Part shown: positions 19,101 to 27,010 of the stretch, piece after piece
How the letters are laid out: the number at the start of each line of letters is the position of its first letter
How positions within the stretch are numbered: position 1 is the stretch's first letter
Assembly: GCF_001267925.1 (NCBI RefSeq)
Contig: NZ_CP011409.1
Coordinates: 1,426,001-1,490,000, forward strand
Source: Herbaspirillum hiltneri N3
GTDB taxonomy: Bacteria > Pseudomonadota > Gammaproteobacteria > Burkholderiales > Burkholderiaceae_D
Direction: 5' to 3'
Length of the DNA stretch: 64,000 nucleotides
The notes under the pieces: generated by a model
The model's input: the letters and a program-made list of their open reading frames with translations, nothing else
Told to the model about the DNA's origin: nothing
Database searches by the model: none
Made by a program: the position numbers and the translations under genes

Positions 19101-19500
19101 GGTCAAGGTCCGCGGCATGGCCAAGGACCGTTACGTGCTGACGTGCAACGGCGTCGCGGTGCCGCTGCAACCGACCGGCGTGGTCGGCGAGTTCGTCACC
19201 GGCGTGCGCTACCGGGCCTGGCAGCCGCCGTCGGCGCTGCATCCGACCATCGGCATCGATTCGCCGCTGACCTTCGATCTGGTCGATACCTGGAACGGCC
19301 GCAGCCTGGGCGGATGCCAGTATCACGTGGTGCATCCGGGCGGACGCAGCTACGAGACCTTCCCGGTCAACGCCTTCGAAGCCGAGAGCCGCCGGCTGGC
19401 GCGTTATTTCCGTCTCAACCACACGCCGGGAAAGATGGACGTGAGCGCTGCGCGACCATCAATCGAGTTCCCATTTACGTTAGACTTGCGACATTACTAA
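16123..19500 (+). CDS. Large transglutaminase-like / DUF2126 protein
   Basis: A 1125-aa protein. The N-terminus (MSIYVALNHVTSYRYDRAI) is the bacterial transglutaminase N-domain. The transglutaminase-like core follows with catalytic C180 in GSCRDSSW, H229 in DLHAWCEVYL and D245 in LDPTSGL. From about residue 320 to the end it is the large DUF2126 region, including LTMGGEPTFVS and HHSGTGGGNHMVMGG. Family knowledge: transglutaminase-fold proteins of this set are probably peptidases or amide-bond-exchanging enzymes paired with ATP-grasp ligases. It starts the plus-strand unit; the ATP-grasp/alpha-E fusion follows 73 bases later. Confidence 0.92.
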   Translation: MSIYVALNHVTSYRYDRAINLGPQIVRLRPAPHCRTRILSYSLRILPEPHFINWQQDPQANYMARLVFPEKTEEFRIEVDLVAEMSVINPFDFFLEPYAEQIPFEYAKELQNELSPYRKTLPLTPRFQKFLDGISREKMNSADFLVALNQKLADAVAYTIRMEPGVQTPEETLEIGSGSCRDSSWLLVQLLRHLGLAARFVSGYLIQLTADQKSLDGPSGPEADFTDLHAWCEVYLPGAGWVGLDPTSGLFAGEGHIPLSCTPEPSSAAPVSGMVDPCEVEFGHSMSVSRFWEAPRVTKPYTEAQWSEIEELGHAIDDDLDALDVRLTMGGEPTFVSLDHPDEPEWSTAALGATKKPLAADLYHRMREKYAVQGLPHFGQGKWYPGEQLPRWALNCYWRRDGQPIWHNRDLIGDEATPNVKDDDIPERFLKGVAARLSLDGKHIFPAYEDVFYYMWRERRLPGNVDPFDSKLDDKQERARLMRVFSQGLDKVAGHVLPVARRPDDLGWQSGDWFLRSERCYLYPGDSPLGYRLPLDSQPWVKSTDYPYVHAADPTQQFAPLSPATDVRLKFVQRPAFSGATSVAFQQDRYGTRRGSPVTGNGKGMPAATGGAPVLFQSADWITRTALCAEVRNGVLYLFMPPLAQLENYLELVAAIEATAEELGQPVLMEGYEPPNDPRVRKFSVTPDPGVIEVNIQPAYNWSELVDQTTHLYEAGRESRLTTEKFMLDGHHSGTGGGNHMVMGGATTADSPFLRRPDLLRSLISYWHNHPSLSYLFSGMFIGPTSQAPRIDEARNDSTVEIELAFAEMEKQLEKGGCAPWLVDRLLRNLLIDVTGNTHRAEFCIDKLYSPDSATGRLGLLELRAFEMPPHARMSLTQQLLLRALVARFWKTPYKPQRLVRWGTELHDRFLLPHFIWQDFNDIMDDMQEAGYPMQAEWFAPHFEFRFPKIGDFAVKGMELELRTALEPWHVLGEEGSSTGTARYVDSSVERLEVKVRGMAKDRYVLTCNGVAVPLQPTGVVGEFVTGVRYRAWQPPSALHPTIGIDSPLTFDLVDTWNGRSLGGCQYHVVHPGGRSYETFPVNAFEAESRRLARYFRLNHTPGKMDVSAARPSIEFPFTLDLRHY

Positions 19501-19573
19501 CGCACGCAGTTCTGCCGTTGCCGCAGGTCATCGCCAGCCAGGATGACTGCGGCAACGGCGCCCTCGAAAATCT

Positions 19574-22132
19574 ATGTATCAGCGCCTCCTGCAAAGCTAT
19601 ACCGCCGACGCCGATCGTTACGACGAGATGCTGGCTGCCGACGGTCGCTTGCGGCCGCACTGGCGCACGCTGATCGATCAGCTGGAGAATCTCTCGCCCG
19701 AGATGATGCGCCGCCGCGCCGACGAAGTGCGCGACGCCATCGCCTCCGATGGCATGACCTACAACGTCTATGCCGATCCGCAAGGCGTCAGCCGTCCGTG
19801 GGAACTGGACCTGCTGCCGCAGATCGTCGCCGCCGACGAATGGCAGAAGCTCTCGGCCGCCGTCGCGCAACGCGCGCGCCTGCTCAATGCCGTGCTTGGC
19901 GACCTGTATGGCGAACAACACTTGCTGGCCGAAGGCCTGTTGCCGCCGGCGCTGGTGTTCGGCCAGCACGGTTATTTGTGGCCGTGCCGCGACGTCCGTC
20001 CCCCGGGTGGCGTGCACCTGCATCTGTACGCCATCGACCTGGCGCGCTCGGCCGACGGCAACTGGTGGGTGATCGCCGATCGCACGCAAGGTCCTTCGGG
20101 CAGCGGCTACGCGTTGCAGAATCGCCAGATCATGACGCGCGCCCTGCCCGAGGCGATGCGCGACATGCACGTGCAACCGCTGCTCAATTATTTCCACGCG
20201 CTGCATCAGTGCCTGACGCGGCTCGCACCGAAGAGCAGCGAGCCGCCGATGGTGGTGCTGCTGACGCCGGGGCCGTACAACGAAACCTATTCCGAACACG
20301 CCTTCCTGGCGCATACGCTGGGCTTCCCGCTGGTCGAAGGGGTCGACCTCACGGTGCGCGGCGACATGGTCTACCTGAAGACGCTGACCGGCCTGCGCCG
20401 CGTGCATGCGATCATGCGCCGCCTCGATGACGATTATTGCGACCCGCTTGAATTGCGCTCGGATTCGGCGCTCGGCATTCCGGGCCTGACGCAGGCTGCG
20501 CGCTCCGGCAACGTGCTGATCGCCAACGCGCTTGGCAGCGGCGTGCTGGAATCGACTGCGCTGCACGGCTTCTTGCCGGGGATCAGCCAACGCCTGCTCG
20601 GCGAAGAGCTGGCGCTGCCGGCGGTCGCGTCGTGGTGGTGCGGCGAAAAGCCGGCGCTGGAATACACGCTGGCGCATCTGGAAGAACTGGTGATCATGCC
20701 GGCCTTCCCGTCGATGCGCATGCAACCGGTGTTCGGCCATACGCTCAATGCCACTACGCGGCGGCGCCTGATCGAAAGCCTGCAATTGCAGCCGCATGCT
20801 TACGTCGCGCAGGAGTGGGTGCGCTTGTCGCAGGCGCCGGTGCTGTCGCGCAGCGGCGAGTACCACCTGACCAATCGCACCGTCAGCTTGCGCGTGTTCG
20901 CCGCCGCCGACGGCGAGGGCGGCTATCACGTGATGCCGGGCGGTCTCACGCGCGTGGCGCCGCGCCAGCGCCGCGACGTCGTCTCGATGCAGCAGGGCGG
21001 CACCAGCAAGGACGTCTGGGTGCTGAGCGAAAAGACCGATGCCGATGACGCCGCCGGCATCGCCACCGCCATGGCCGCGGCAGAGACCAGCGTCGCGGTC
21101 GGCCCCGGTGCGATGACCGATCCGGTATCGCGCACTTCGGAACTGATCCGCACCACCGTCGACGTGTCTTCGCATGCCGGTGAAAATTTGTTCTGGATGG
21201 GCCGCTATGCCGAGCGCACCGACAATCTTGCGCGCCTGTTGCGCACGACCTTGCAATGCACGATCGAACCGCAATCCGACAATCGCGCGATCCTGCGCAG
21301 CGTCAGCGAGATTTGTATCCGTCTCGGCATCCTGATGCCGAAATCGGAGCAGGCGCATCCCACCATCACCGCCTTGCAACAAAGCCTGCAAGCGGCGATT
21401 GCGGATCCCAGCGCCACGGTCAGCATCTCCACGCACCTGCGCCACCTGCATCATTCCGGTTACCAGGTGCGCGAGCATCTGTCGCTGGACAACTGGCACG
21501 CACTCAATCGCATGCCGCCATTGGTGCAGGAGAAGATCAACTCGCCGACCGCCATGCTGCATGTCCTCAACAACGTCATCCAGGGTTGCTCGGGCCTGGC
21601 CGGCCATGCGCTGGACGACATGACGCGCGATGAAGGCTGGCAGTTCCTGATGATCGGCCGCCACATCGAACGCATGGTGCACCTGGCGGCCTTGTTCGAC
21701 CAGTTCATGCAGCTCGAACCGGCGCGCCAGAATGCAGCGCTGACCTGGCTGCTGGAATCGTCGAGCAGCATCGTCACCTATCGCGTGCGGTACCGGCGCA
21801 CGCCGGAGTGGCTGCAGGTGCTGCACCTGCTGGTGTTCGACGTCAGCAATCCGCACAGCATCGCCTACCAGTTCCGCATGCTGCAGCACTACCTGACCGA
21901 CATCGCGCAGCAGCTCGGCATCCTCAGCATGAATATCCCGGCGCACCTGAGCGAGCAGCTGAACGGTTTTGCGTTGCCCGATTTCGCGCGCGATGCGGCG
22001 ACATCGGAAGCCGCCGGCGAGCGGCTCATCCAACTCATGCGCGAAGCGCGCAGCGCCGGCTTCTCATTGACCGATGATTTGTCGCGGCATTTCTTCACGC
22101 CGCTCAGCGCACCGGTCAGCCAAGGGGTATGA
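19574..22132 (+). CDS. Fused circularly permuted ATP-grasp / alpha-E protein
   Basis: An 852-aa fusion. Residues 1-~490 are a circularly permuted ATP-grasp: DRTQGPSGSGYALQNRQIM, RRLDDDYCDPLELRSD, ANALGSGVLEST and GGLTRVAPRQRRDVV correspond block for block to the separate ATP-grasp at 11675-13090. From about residue 533 (SHAGENLFWMGRYAERTDN) the protein is an alpha-E domain, matching the separate gene at 10679-11671. A ~40-residue Ala-rich linker joins them. The stop overlaps the next start (ATGA), coupling it to the 313-aa transglutaminase. The fusion supports direct physical partnership of the two domains. Confidence 0.93.
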   Translation: MYQRLLQSYTADADRYDEMLAADGRLRPHWRTLIDQLENLSPEMMRRRADEVRDAIASDGMTYNVYADPQGVSRPWELDLLPQIVAADEWQKLSAAVAQRARLLNAVLGDLYGEQHLLAEGLLPPALVFGQHGYLWPCRDVRPPGGVHLHLYAIDLARSADGNWWVIADRTQGPSGSGYALQNRQIMTRALPEAMRDMHVQPLLNYFHALHQCLTRLAPKSSEPPMVVLLTPGPYNETYSEHAFLAHTLGFPLVEGVDLTVRGDMVYLKTLTGLRRVHAIMRRLDDDYCDPLELRSDSALGIPGLTQAARSGNVLIANALGSGVLESTALHGFLPGISQRLLGEELALPAVASWWCGEKPALEYTLAHLEELVIMPAFPSMRMQPVFGHTLNATTRRRLIESLQLQPHAYVAQEWVRLSQAPVLSRSGEYHLTNRTVSLRVFAAADGEGGYHVMPGGLTRVAPRQRRDVVSMQQGGTSKDVWVLSEKTDADDAAGIATAMAAAETSVAVGPGAMTDPVSRTSELIRTTVDVSSHAGENLFWMGRYAERTDNLARLLRTTLQCTIEPQSDNRAILRSVSEICIRLGILMPKSEQAHPTITALQQSLQAAIADPSATVSISTHLRHLHHSGYQVREHLSLDNWHALNRMPPLVQEKINSPTAMLHVLNNVIQGCSGLAGHALDDMTRDEGWQFLMIGRHIERMVHLAALFDQFMQLEPARQNAALTWLLESSSSIVTYRVRYRRTPEWLQVLHLLVFDVSNPHSIAYQFRMLQHYLTDIAQQLGILSMNIPAHLSEQLNGFALPDFARDAATSEAAGERLIQLMREARSAGFSLTDDLSRHFFTPLSAPVSQGV

Positions 22133-23070
22133 CGATGACCGACGCCACCTATCACATCGTCCACGAGACCAACTACCAGTATGCGGCGCCGGTGCGGCTG
22201 TCGCATCAGGTGCTGCGCCTGACGCCGCGCTCGTTGCCGTGGCAGACCTGCACCTCGCATTTCATCAACATCCTGCCGGGACCGACCAATCTGATCAACC
22301 TGTACACCGACAGCTTCGGCAACGCGCTGCAGTCATTCTCGCTGGACCAGGACCACGCCAGCCTCGATGTCTACGCGGAGTCGTGGGTGGAGATATCGTC
22401 GCGCCTGTTGCCGACCGCCACGCCGGCCTGGGAGCGAGTCGCCGAGACGCTGTCGTATCACGCCGGCCGCAGCTTGTCGGCCGACAGGCTGGAAGCGTCG
22501 CGCTTCCTGTTCGAGTCTTCGCACGTCAGGATCAAGCGTGAATTCGCGCGCTATGCCGCCGAATGCTTCACGCCCGGCTTGTCCCTGCTGCAGGGTGTCG
22601 AGGCGCTGATGAAACGCATTTTCAATGAATTCACTTTCGATCCCGAGGCGACCACGGTGTCGACGCCGGTGACCGATGTGTTCGTCAGCAAGCGCGGCGT
22701 ATGCCAGGATTACGCGCACTTCATGCTGTCCTGCCTGCGCTCGCTGGGTTTGTCGGCGCGCTACGTCAGCGGCTATCTGCTGACGCAGCCGCCGCCGGGC
22801 CAGCCGCGCCTGATCGGCGCCGACGCGTCGCATGCCTGGGTATCGGTGTATTGCCCGGGGCAGGACGGCGAACCGGATTGCTGGATTGACGCCGATCCGA
22901 CCAACGGCATCTTCCCCGACACCAGCCACATCACGCTGGGATGGGGTCGCGACTTCCTCGACATCTCGCCCCTGCGCGGCGTGCTGATCGGCGGCGGCCA
23001 GCAAACCATGCAGGTGGCCGTAACGGTCATGCCGTCGCAGGAAGTGCCGGGACTGCCGTTCGCCCGTTGA
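22129..23070 (+). CDS. Transglutaminase family protein
   Basis: A 313-aa two-domain protein. The N-domain (TYHIVHETNYQYAAPVRLSHQ) is the bacterial transglutaminase N-terminal type. The catalytic domain has C192 in KRGVCQDYAHF, H235 in ASHAWVSVY and the Asp in IDADPTNG (about residue 256). The family was long annotated as cysteine protease-like. It overlaps the fusion gene by 4 bases and closes the plus-strand cluster. A second in-frame ATG lies 6 bases downstream of the one used. Confidence 0.93.
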   Translation: MTMTDATYHIVHETNYQYAAPVRLSHQVLRLTPRSLPWQTCTSHFINILPGPTNLINLYTDSFGNALQSFSLDQDHASLDVYAESWVEISSRLLPTATPAWERVAETLSYHAGRSLSADRLEASRFLFESSHVRIKREFARYAAECFTPGLSLLQGVEALMKRIFNEFTFDPEATTVSTPVTDVFVSKRGVCQDYAHFMLSCLRSLGLSARYVSGYLLTQPPPGQPRLIGADASHAWVSVYCPGQDGEPDCWIDADPTNGIFPDTSHITLGWGRDFLDISPLRGVLIGGGQQTMQVAVTVMPSQEVPGLPFAR

Positions 23071-23083
23071 CGAATTCTGATGG

Positions 23084-25126
23084 CTACGGCGTGCGAATGT
23101 GATCGATCAGCGCAATGGTCCGTTCGTCAGGCGGCGGCGTCAGCAAGCTGACGATCACCAGCGCGGCGATGCCGACCGGCACGCCGAACAGACCGGCCGA
23201 GATGGGCGCAATGTGGAACCACTGGTTCGCGGCATTGCCGCCGAAGGCCGGATGCGTGGTCATCATGTAATACACGCACATCACGAAACCGGCGACGATG
23301 CCGGCGATGGCGCCGGGCTGGTTGGCGCGCTTCCAGAAAATCCCGAACACCAGCGCCGGGAACAGCGTCGACGCCGCCAGCGAGAACGCCACCCCCACCA
23401 TGGACAGAATGTCGCCCGGTTTGAGCGACGCCGCATAGGCGGCCAGCAAGGCCACCACCAGCAGCAGCAACTTGGAAATCGTCACGCGCTTTTGCGTCGA
23501 GGCGGCCGGATCGATCACCTTGTAATACACGTCATGCGACAGGGCATTGGAAATGGTCAGCAGCAGGCCGTCGGCAGTCGACAGCGCCGCCGCCAGGCCG
23601 CCCGCCGCTACCAGTCCAGAAATGAAGTAGGGCAGGCCGGCGATCTCTGGCGTGGCCAGCACGATGATGTCGCCGTCGAGCGCAATCTCGCCCAGCTGCA
23701 CCACGCTGTCGTGGTTGAGATCGGTGATGCTGACCAGCGGATTGACCTTGTCGATGTTGGCCCAGTAGTAGACCCAGTCGGGCAGGTGCGAATAGGTGCT
23801 GCCGACCAGCGAGGTGTAGATGTCGTACTTCACCAGGATCGCCAGCGCCGGCACCGTGATGTAGATTAGCATGATGAAGAACAGCGTCCAGAACACCGAC
23901 TTGCGCGCCTCGTGCACCGAGGGCGTGGTGTAGTAGCGCATCAGGATGTGCGGCAGCGCGGCGGTGCCGACCATCAGGCAAAACACCAGCGCCAGGAAAT
24001 TGTTGCGTTTGATGTTCGCCGCGTCCTCATCCTTGCCGGGAAAGGGCTCGGTCTGCGACACCGGCGGTTGCGCGCGCGCGATGTTGTACGCCCTGGCGTC
24101 GGTCCACTTGCGTTCGGCTTCCTCCGCACTCTTGGGATAGGCCGTCAGCGCGCGGCTGGCGCTCTTGATCTCGGCCAGCGAGGCATGGCTGTTGCGCTTG
24201 ATTTCTTCGATGTGATGCTGGGCGTCGATGCGGCCTTCTTCCCATGACCGCGGCAGGTTGCGCAATTTCTTTTCGTAGTCGTCGGCGCGCGCCTGGAAGA
24301 TCGCGCTGACCTCCTTTTCCTTGGGATCGTCGGCGATGCGTTTTTCGGCTGCATTCAGTTTCGGCAGCACCGAACCATAGGCCACCTGAGGCACCGGCAC
24401 GCTGGTGTGTTTGGCTGACAGCCAGATTACCGGGATCAGATAAGCGAACAGGATGATGATGTATTGCGCCACCTGAGTCCAGGTGATCGCGCGCATGCCG
24501 CCGAGGAAGGAGCACACCAGGATGCTGGCCAGCCCGAGGAAGATGCCGATCGAGAAATCGATGCCGGTGAAGCGCGAAGTGATCAGGCCGACGCCATAGA
24601 TCTGCGCCACCACATAGGTGAACGAAATGATGATGGTGGCGATCACCGCGAGGATGCGCACCAGGTTGCCGCTGTAGCGACCCGGATAGCGCTCGGCCAG
24701 GAAGTCGGGGATGGTGTACTGGCCGAACTTGCGCAGATAGGGGGCGATCAGCAGCGCCACCAGGCAATAGCCGCCGGTCCAGCCCATGATGTAGGCCAGG
24801 CCGTCGAAGCCTTGCAGGTACAGGCCGCCGGCCAGGCTGATGAAGGTCGCCGCCGAGATCCAGTCGGCCGCCGTCGCCATGCCGTTGAACAGCGCCGGCA
24901 CGCGTCGTCCGGCGACGTAATATTCAGGCACGTCGGAGGTGCGGCTGACCACGCCGATGCCGGCGTACAGCGCGATCGTCACGAACATGAACAGATAGCC
25001 GATCCAGGCGCGCGGCATGCCTTCGTGTTCGAGCACCGCCAGCACCAGCAGGAACAGGATGAATCCGACCGTGTACCACGAGTAGTAGCGCGTCAGCCGC
25101 CAGAAAAAATTCTTGTCACTCTCCAT
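23084..25126 (-). CDS. Sodium:solute symporter, VC_2705/ActP-like subfamily
   Basis: A 680-aa membrane transporter of the SSS family. I start at ATG 25124-25126 (MESDKNFFWRLTRYYSWY), overlapping the end of the DUF4212 gene; the frame stays open upstream but without homology. There are about 13 hydrophobic segments. Residues ~252-370 are a long polar, highly charged insertion (KRIADDPKEKEVSA, EEAERKWTDARAYN) between membrane helices, seen in the large subfamily of acetate-type symporters. With DUF4212 and a two-component pair in the same unit, uptake of a small carboxylate such as acetate is the best guess; not proven. Confidence 0.9.
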   Translation of the reverse strand: MESDKNFFWRLTRYYSWYTVGFILFLLVLAVLEHEGMPRAWIGYLFMFVTIALYAGIGVVSRTSDVPEYYVAGRRVPALFNGMATAADWISAATFISLAGGLYLQGFDGLAYIMGWTGGYCLVALLIAPYLRKFGQYTIPDFLAERYPGRYSGNLVRILAVIATIIISFTYVVAQIYGVGLITSRFTGIDFSIGIFLGLASILVCSFLGGMRAITWTQVAQYIIILFAYLIPVIWLSAKHTSVPVPQVAYGSVLPKLNAAEKRIADDPKEKEVSAIFQARADDYEKKLRNLPRSWEEGRIDAQHHIEEIKRNSHASLAEIKSASRALTAYPKSAEEAERKWTDARAYNIARAQPPVSQTEPFPGKDEDAANIKRNNFLALVFCLMVGTAALPHILMRYYTTPSVHEARKSVFWTLFFIMLIYITVPALAILVKYDIYTSLVGSTYSHLPDWVYYWANIDKVNPLVSITDLNHDSVVQLGEIALDGDIIVLATPEIAGLPYFISGLVAAGGLAAALSTADGLLLTISNALSHDVYYKVIDPAASTQKRVTISKLLLLVVALLAAYAASLKPGDILSMVGVAFSLAASTLFPALVFGIFWKRANQPGAIAGIVAGFVMCVYYMMTTHPAFGGNAANQWFHIAPISAGLFGVPVGIAALVIVSLLTPPPDERTIALIDHIRTP

Positions 25127-25424
25127 GCGTGTGCTCGCCGGTTTGTTGTAGTTGCCGTTGTGCGCGTCCCATCCAGATCGTATAGACCACCACGATCGCC
25201 AGGTAGACCAGCATGATGCCCTGCGCCGCCATGTAGAACGACAGCGGCCAGCCGAACAGGTTGACGCGATCGAGCTCGCGCGCAAAGAACACGGCGCCGA
25301 AAGTGAGCACGAACCACAGGCCCAGCAGCGCCATGGTCAGGCGGCGCGTCTTGTCCCAGTAGCTAGGCGGAGAAGATGGTGCGGTTGCGGAGGAGGTCTT
25401 GTGTTCCATGTCAGCCGATGTCAT
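25116..25424 (-). CDS. DUF4212 small membrane protein, symporter partner
   Basis: A 102-aa protein with a hydrophilic N-terminus and two membrane segments (LTMALLGLWFVLTFGAVFF, and FYMAAQGIMLVYLAIVVVYT), matching the DUF4212 family, which is found almost always beside VC_2705-type symporters as a probable small subunit. Two starts are possible: ATG 25422-25424 overlapping the kinase end by 14 bases, or ATG 25407-25409 just after it. Its 3' end overlaps the symporter start. Confidence 0.85.
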   Translation of the reverse strand: MTSADMEHKTSSATAPSSPPSYWDKTRRLTMALLGLWFVLTFGAVFFARELDRVNLFGWPLSFYMAAQGIMLVYLAIVVVYTIWMGRAQRQLQQTGEHTHGE

Positions 25425-26970
25425 CCATGTAGGTCTGGCGCGGCGTCATGCGCAGCGTCACGCGGAACAGGCAGCCCGGCGTTTTCGGGTCGGTGCTGCG
25501 CGGGTTGTTGGAGATGTCGACCGTGGCCTCATGCTGCTGCGCGATTTCGCGCACGATGGCCAGGCCCAGGCCGCTGCCCGCGGTATGGGTGCCGAGGATG
25601 CGGTAGAAGCGTTCGAACACGTGACCGCGTTCGGTCGGCGGGATGCCGGGGCCGGTGTCTTCCACTTCCAGGAATGCCTGTCCGGTTTCCTCGTCCGCGC
25701 GCGCCCGCACGGTGACGCTGCCGAGCGCCGGCGTGTAATGCAGGGCGTTGTCGAGCAGGTTGCTGAGCAGCTCGCGCAGCATGATCGGATTGCCCGAAAT
25801 CATGATGGGATGTCCGGGCTGTTCGAAGCCCAGATCGATGCGTTGCGTGAACGACATCGGCACCCATTCCTGCACGACGTTGCGGGCCAGTTCCGACAAT
25901 TCGATCGGTTCGAACGGTGCGGTGGCGGGCGTCTGGTTTTCGGCGCGCGCCAGCGACAGCAATTGATTGACCAGGCGCGTGGCTGATTCGGAGCTCTTGG
26001 CCAGTTGTTCCAGCGAGCGGTGGATGTCGGTCTGGTCGGTCTGGCGAAGGGCAAGTTCGGATTGCATGCGCATGCCCGCCAGCGGCGTTTTCATCTGGTG
26101 GGCGGCGTCGGCGATGAAGCGTTTTTGCAGCGCGATGGTTTGCGACAGCCGTGCCAGCATGTCGTTGAGCGAACGCACCAGCGGCGAGATCTCTTCCGGC
26201 ACCTGGCCCGAGTCGATCGGGCTCAGGTCGTCGGGACGGCGCGCCCGGATGCGCTGCTGCAATTCCGACAGCGGCGACAAGCCGCGCGACAGCGCGAACC
26301 ACACCAGCGCCAACGCCACCGGCAGGATCACGAACTGAGGCAGGATCACGCCCTTGATGATTTCATTGGCGAGCTGGGCGCGTTTTTCAAGTGTTTCGCC
26401 GACCTGCACCGTGGCCAGGCGCGGCTCCTTCGACGACGCGGCGCGCTGTTCGGACGTGCGCCGCAGGTCGACCTGGGTATAAGCGATGCGCACGTCGTTG
26501 CCGTGCAGGATGTCATTGCGGAACTGCACGGTGCCGATGGTCTTGTCTTCTTCAAGCGGCGGTTGCGGCATGTCGCGATCGCCTTCGACGAACTCGCCGC
26601 GCGGGCCGGTAATTTGGAAATAGATGTTGTCGATGTCGTCGGCGCGCAGCAGGTCGCGCGCCGAGACCGGTAGCCGCGCCACGGTCTTGCCGTTGATTTC
26701 GGAGACTTGCTGGGCCAGCACGGTGACGCTGTCTTCGAGTGCGCGGTCGAAGGGCTGGTTGGCAATCGATTGCGCAATCAGATAGGTGATGGCGATGCTC
26801 ATCGGCCACAGCAGCAGCAGCGGCGCCAGCATCCAGTCGAGGATTTCGCCGAACAACGAGCGCTGGATGCGTTCTTCCGGCTGCGTCTCGATGACGGTGC
26901 GGCGTTTGCCCTTGGCAGGTGCAGAGGAAGCGGTTACCGGTTGCGGATCGATAGGGCGGGCGTCAGGCAT
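25411..26970 (-). CDS. Sensor histidine kinase, TctE-like
   Basis: A 519-aa membrane histidine kinase. After a polar N-terminus it has a first membrane segment (~45-70), a periplasmic domain of the TctE type (~70-205), a second segment (~210-232), a HAMP region, then the H-box ADAAHQMKTPLAG with phospho-acceptor H291, N-box LLSNLLDNALHY, and the ATP lid DTGPGIP and GSGLGLAIV. It lies between the response regulator and the DUF4212/symporter genes on one strand, so it probably senses the carboxylate the symporter takes up (inference). Confidence 0.92.
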   Translation of the reverse strand: MPDARPIDPQPVTASSAPAKGKRRTVIETQPEERIQRSLFGEILDWMLAPLLLLWPMSIAITYLIAQSIANQPFDRALEDSVTVLAQQVSEINGKTVARLPVSARDLLRADDIDNIYFQITGPRGEFVEGDRDMPQPPLEEDKTIGTVQFRNDILHGNDVRIAYTQVDLRRTSEQRAASSKEPRLATVQVGETLEKRAQLANEIIKGVILPQFVILPVALALVWFALSRGLSPLSELQQRIRARRPDDLSPIDSGQVPEEISPLVRSLNDMLARLSQTIALQKRFIADAAHQMKTPLAGMRMQSELALRQTDQTDIHRSLEQLAKSSESATRLVNQLLSLARAENQTPATAPFEPIELSELARNVVQEWVPMSFTQRIDLGFEQPGHPIMISGNPIMLRELLSNLLDNALHYTPALGSVTVRARADEETGQAFLEVEDTGPGIPPTERGHVFERFYRILGTHTAGSGLGLAIVREIAQQHEATVDISNNPRSTDPKTPGCLFRVTLRMTPRQTYMDDIG

Positions 26971-27010
26971 GGCTCAGGCCTGCGCAAGGCGAGTGGGAGA
27001 AATGGCGTGC

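Noticed and set aside
19475..22033. An 852-codon minus-strand open frame opposite the fusion gene
   Set aside because: Mirror-image frame of a GC-rich gene; no motif resembles a protein family.
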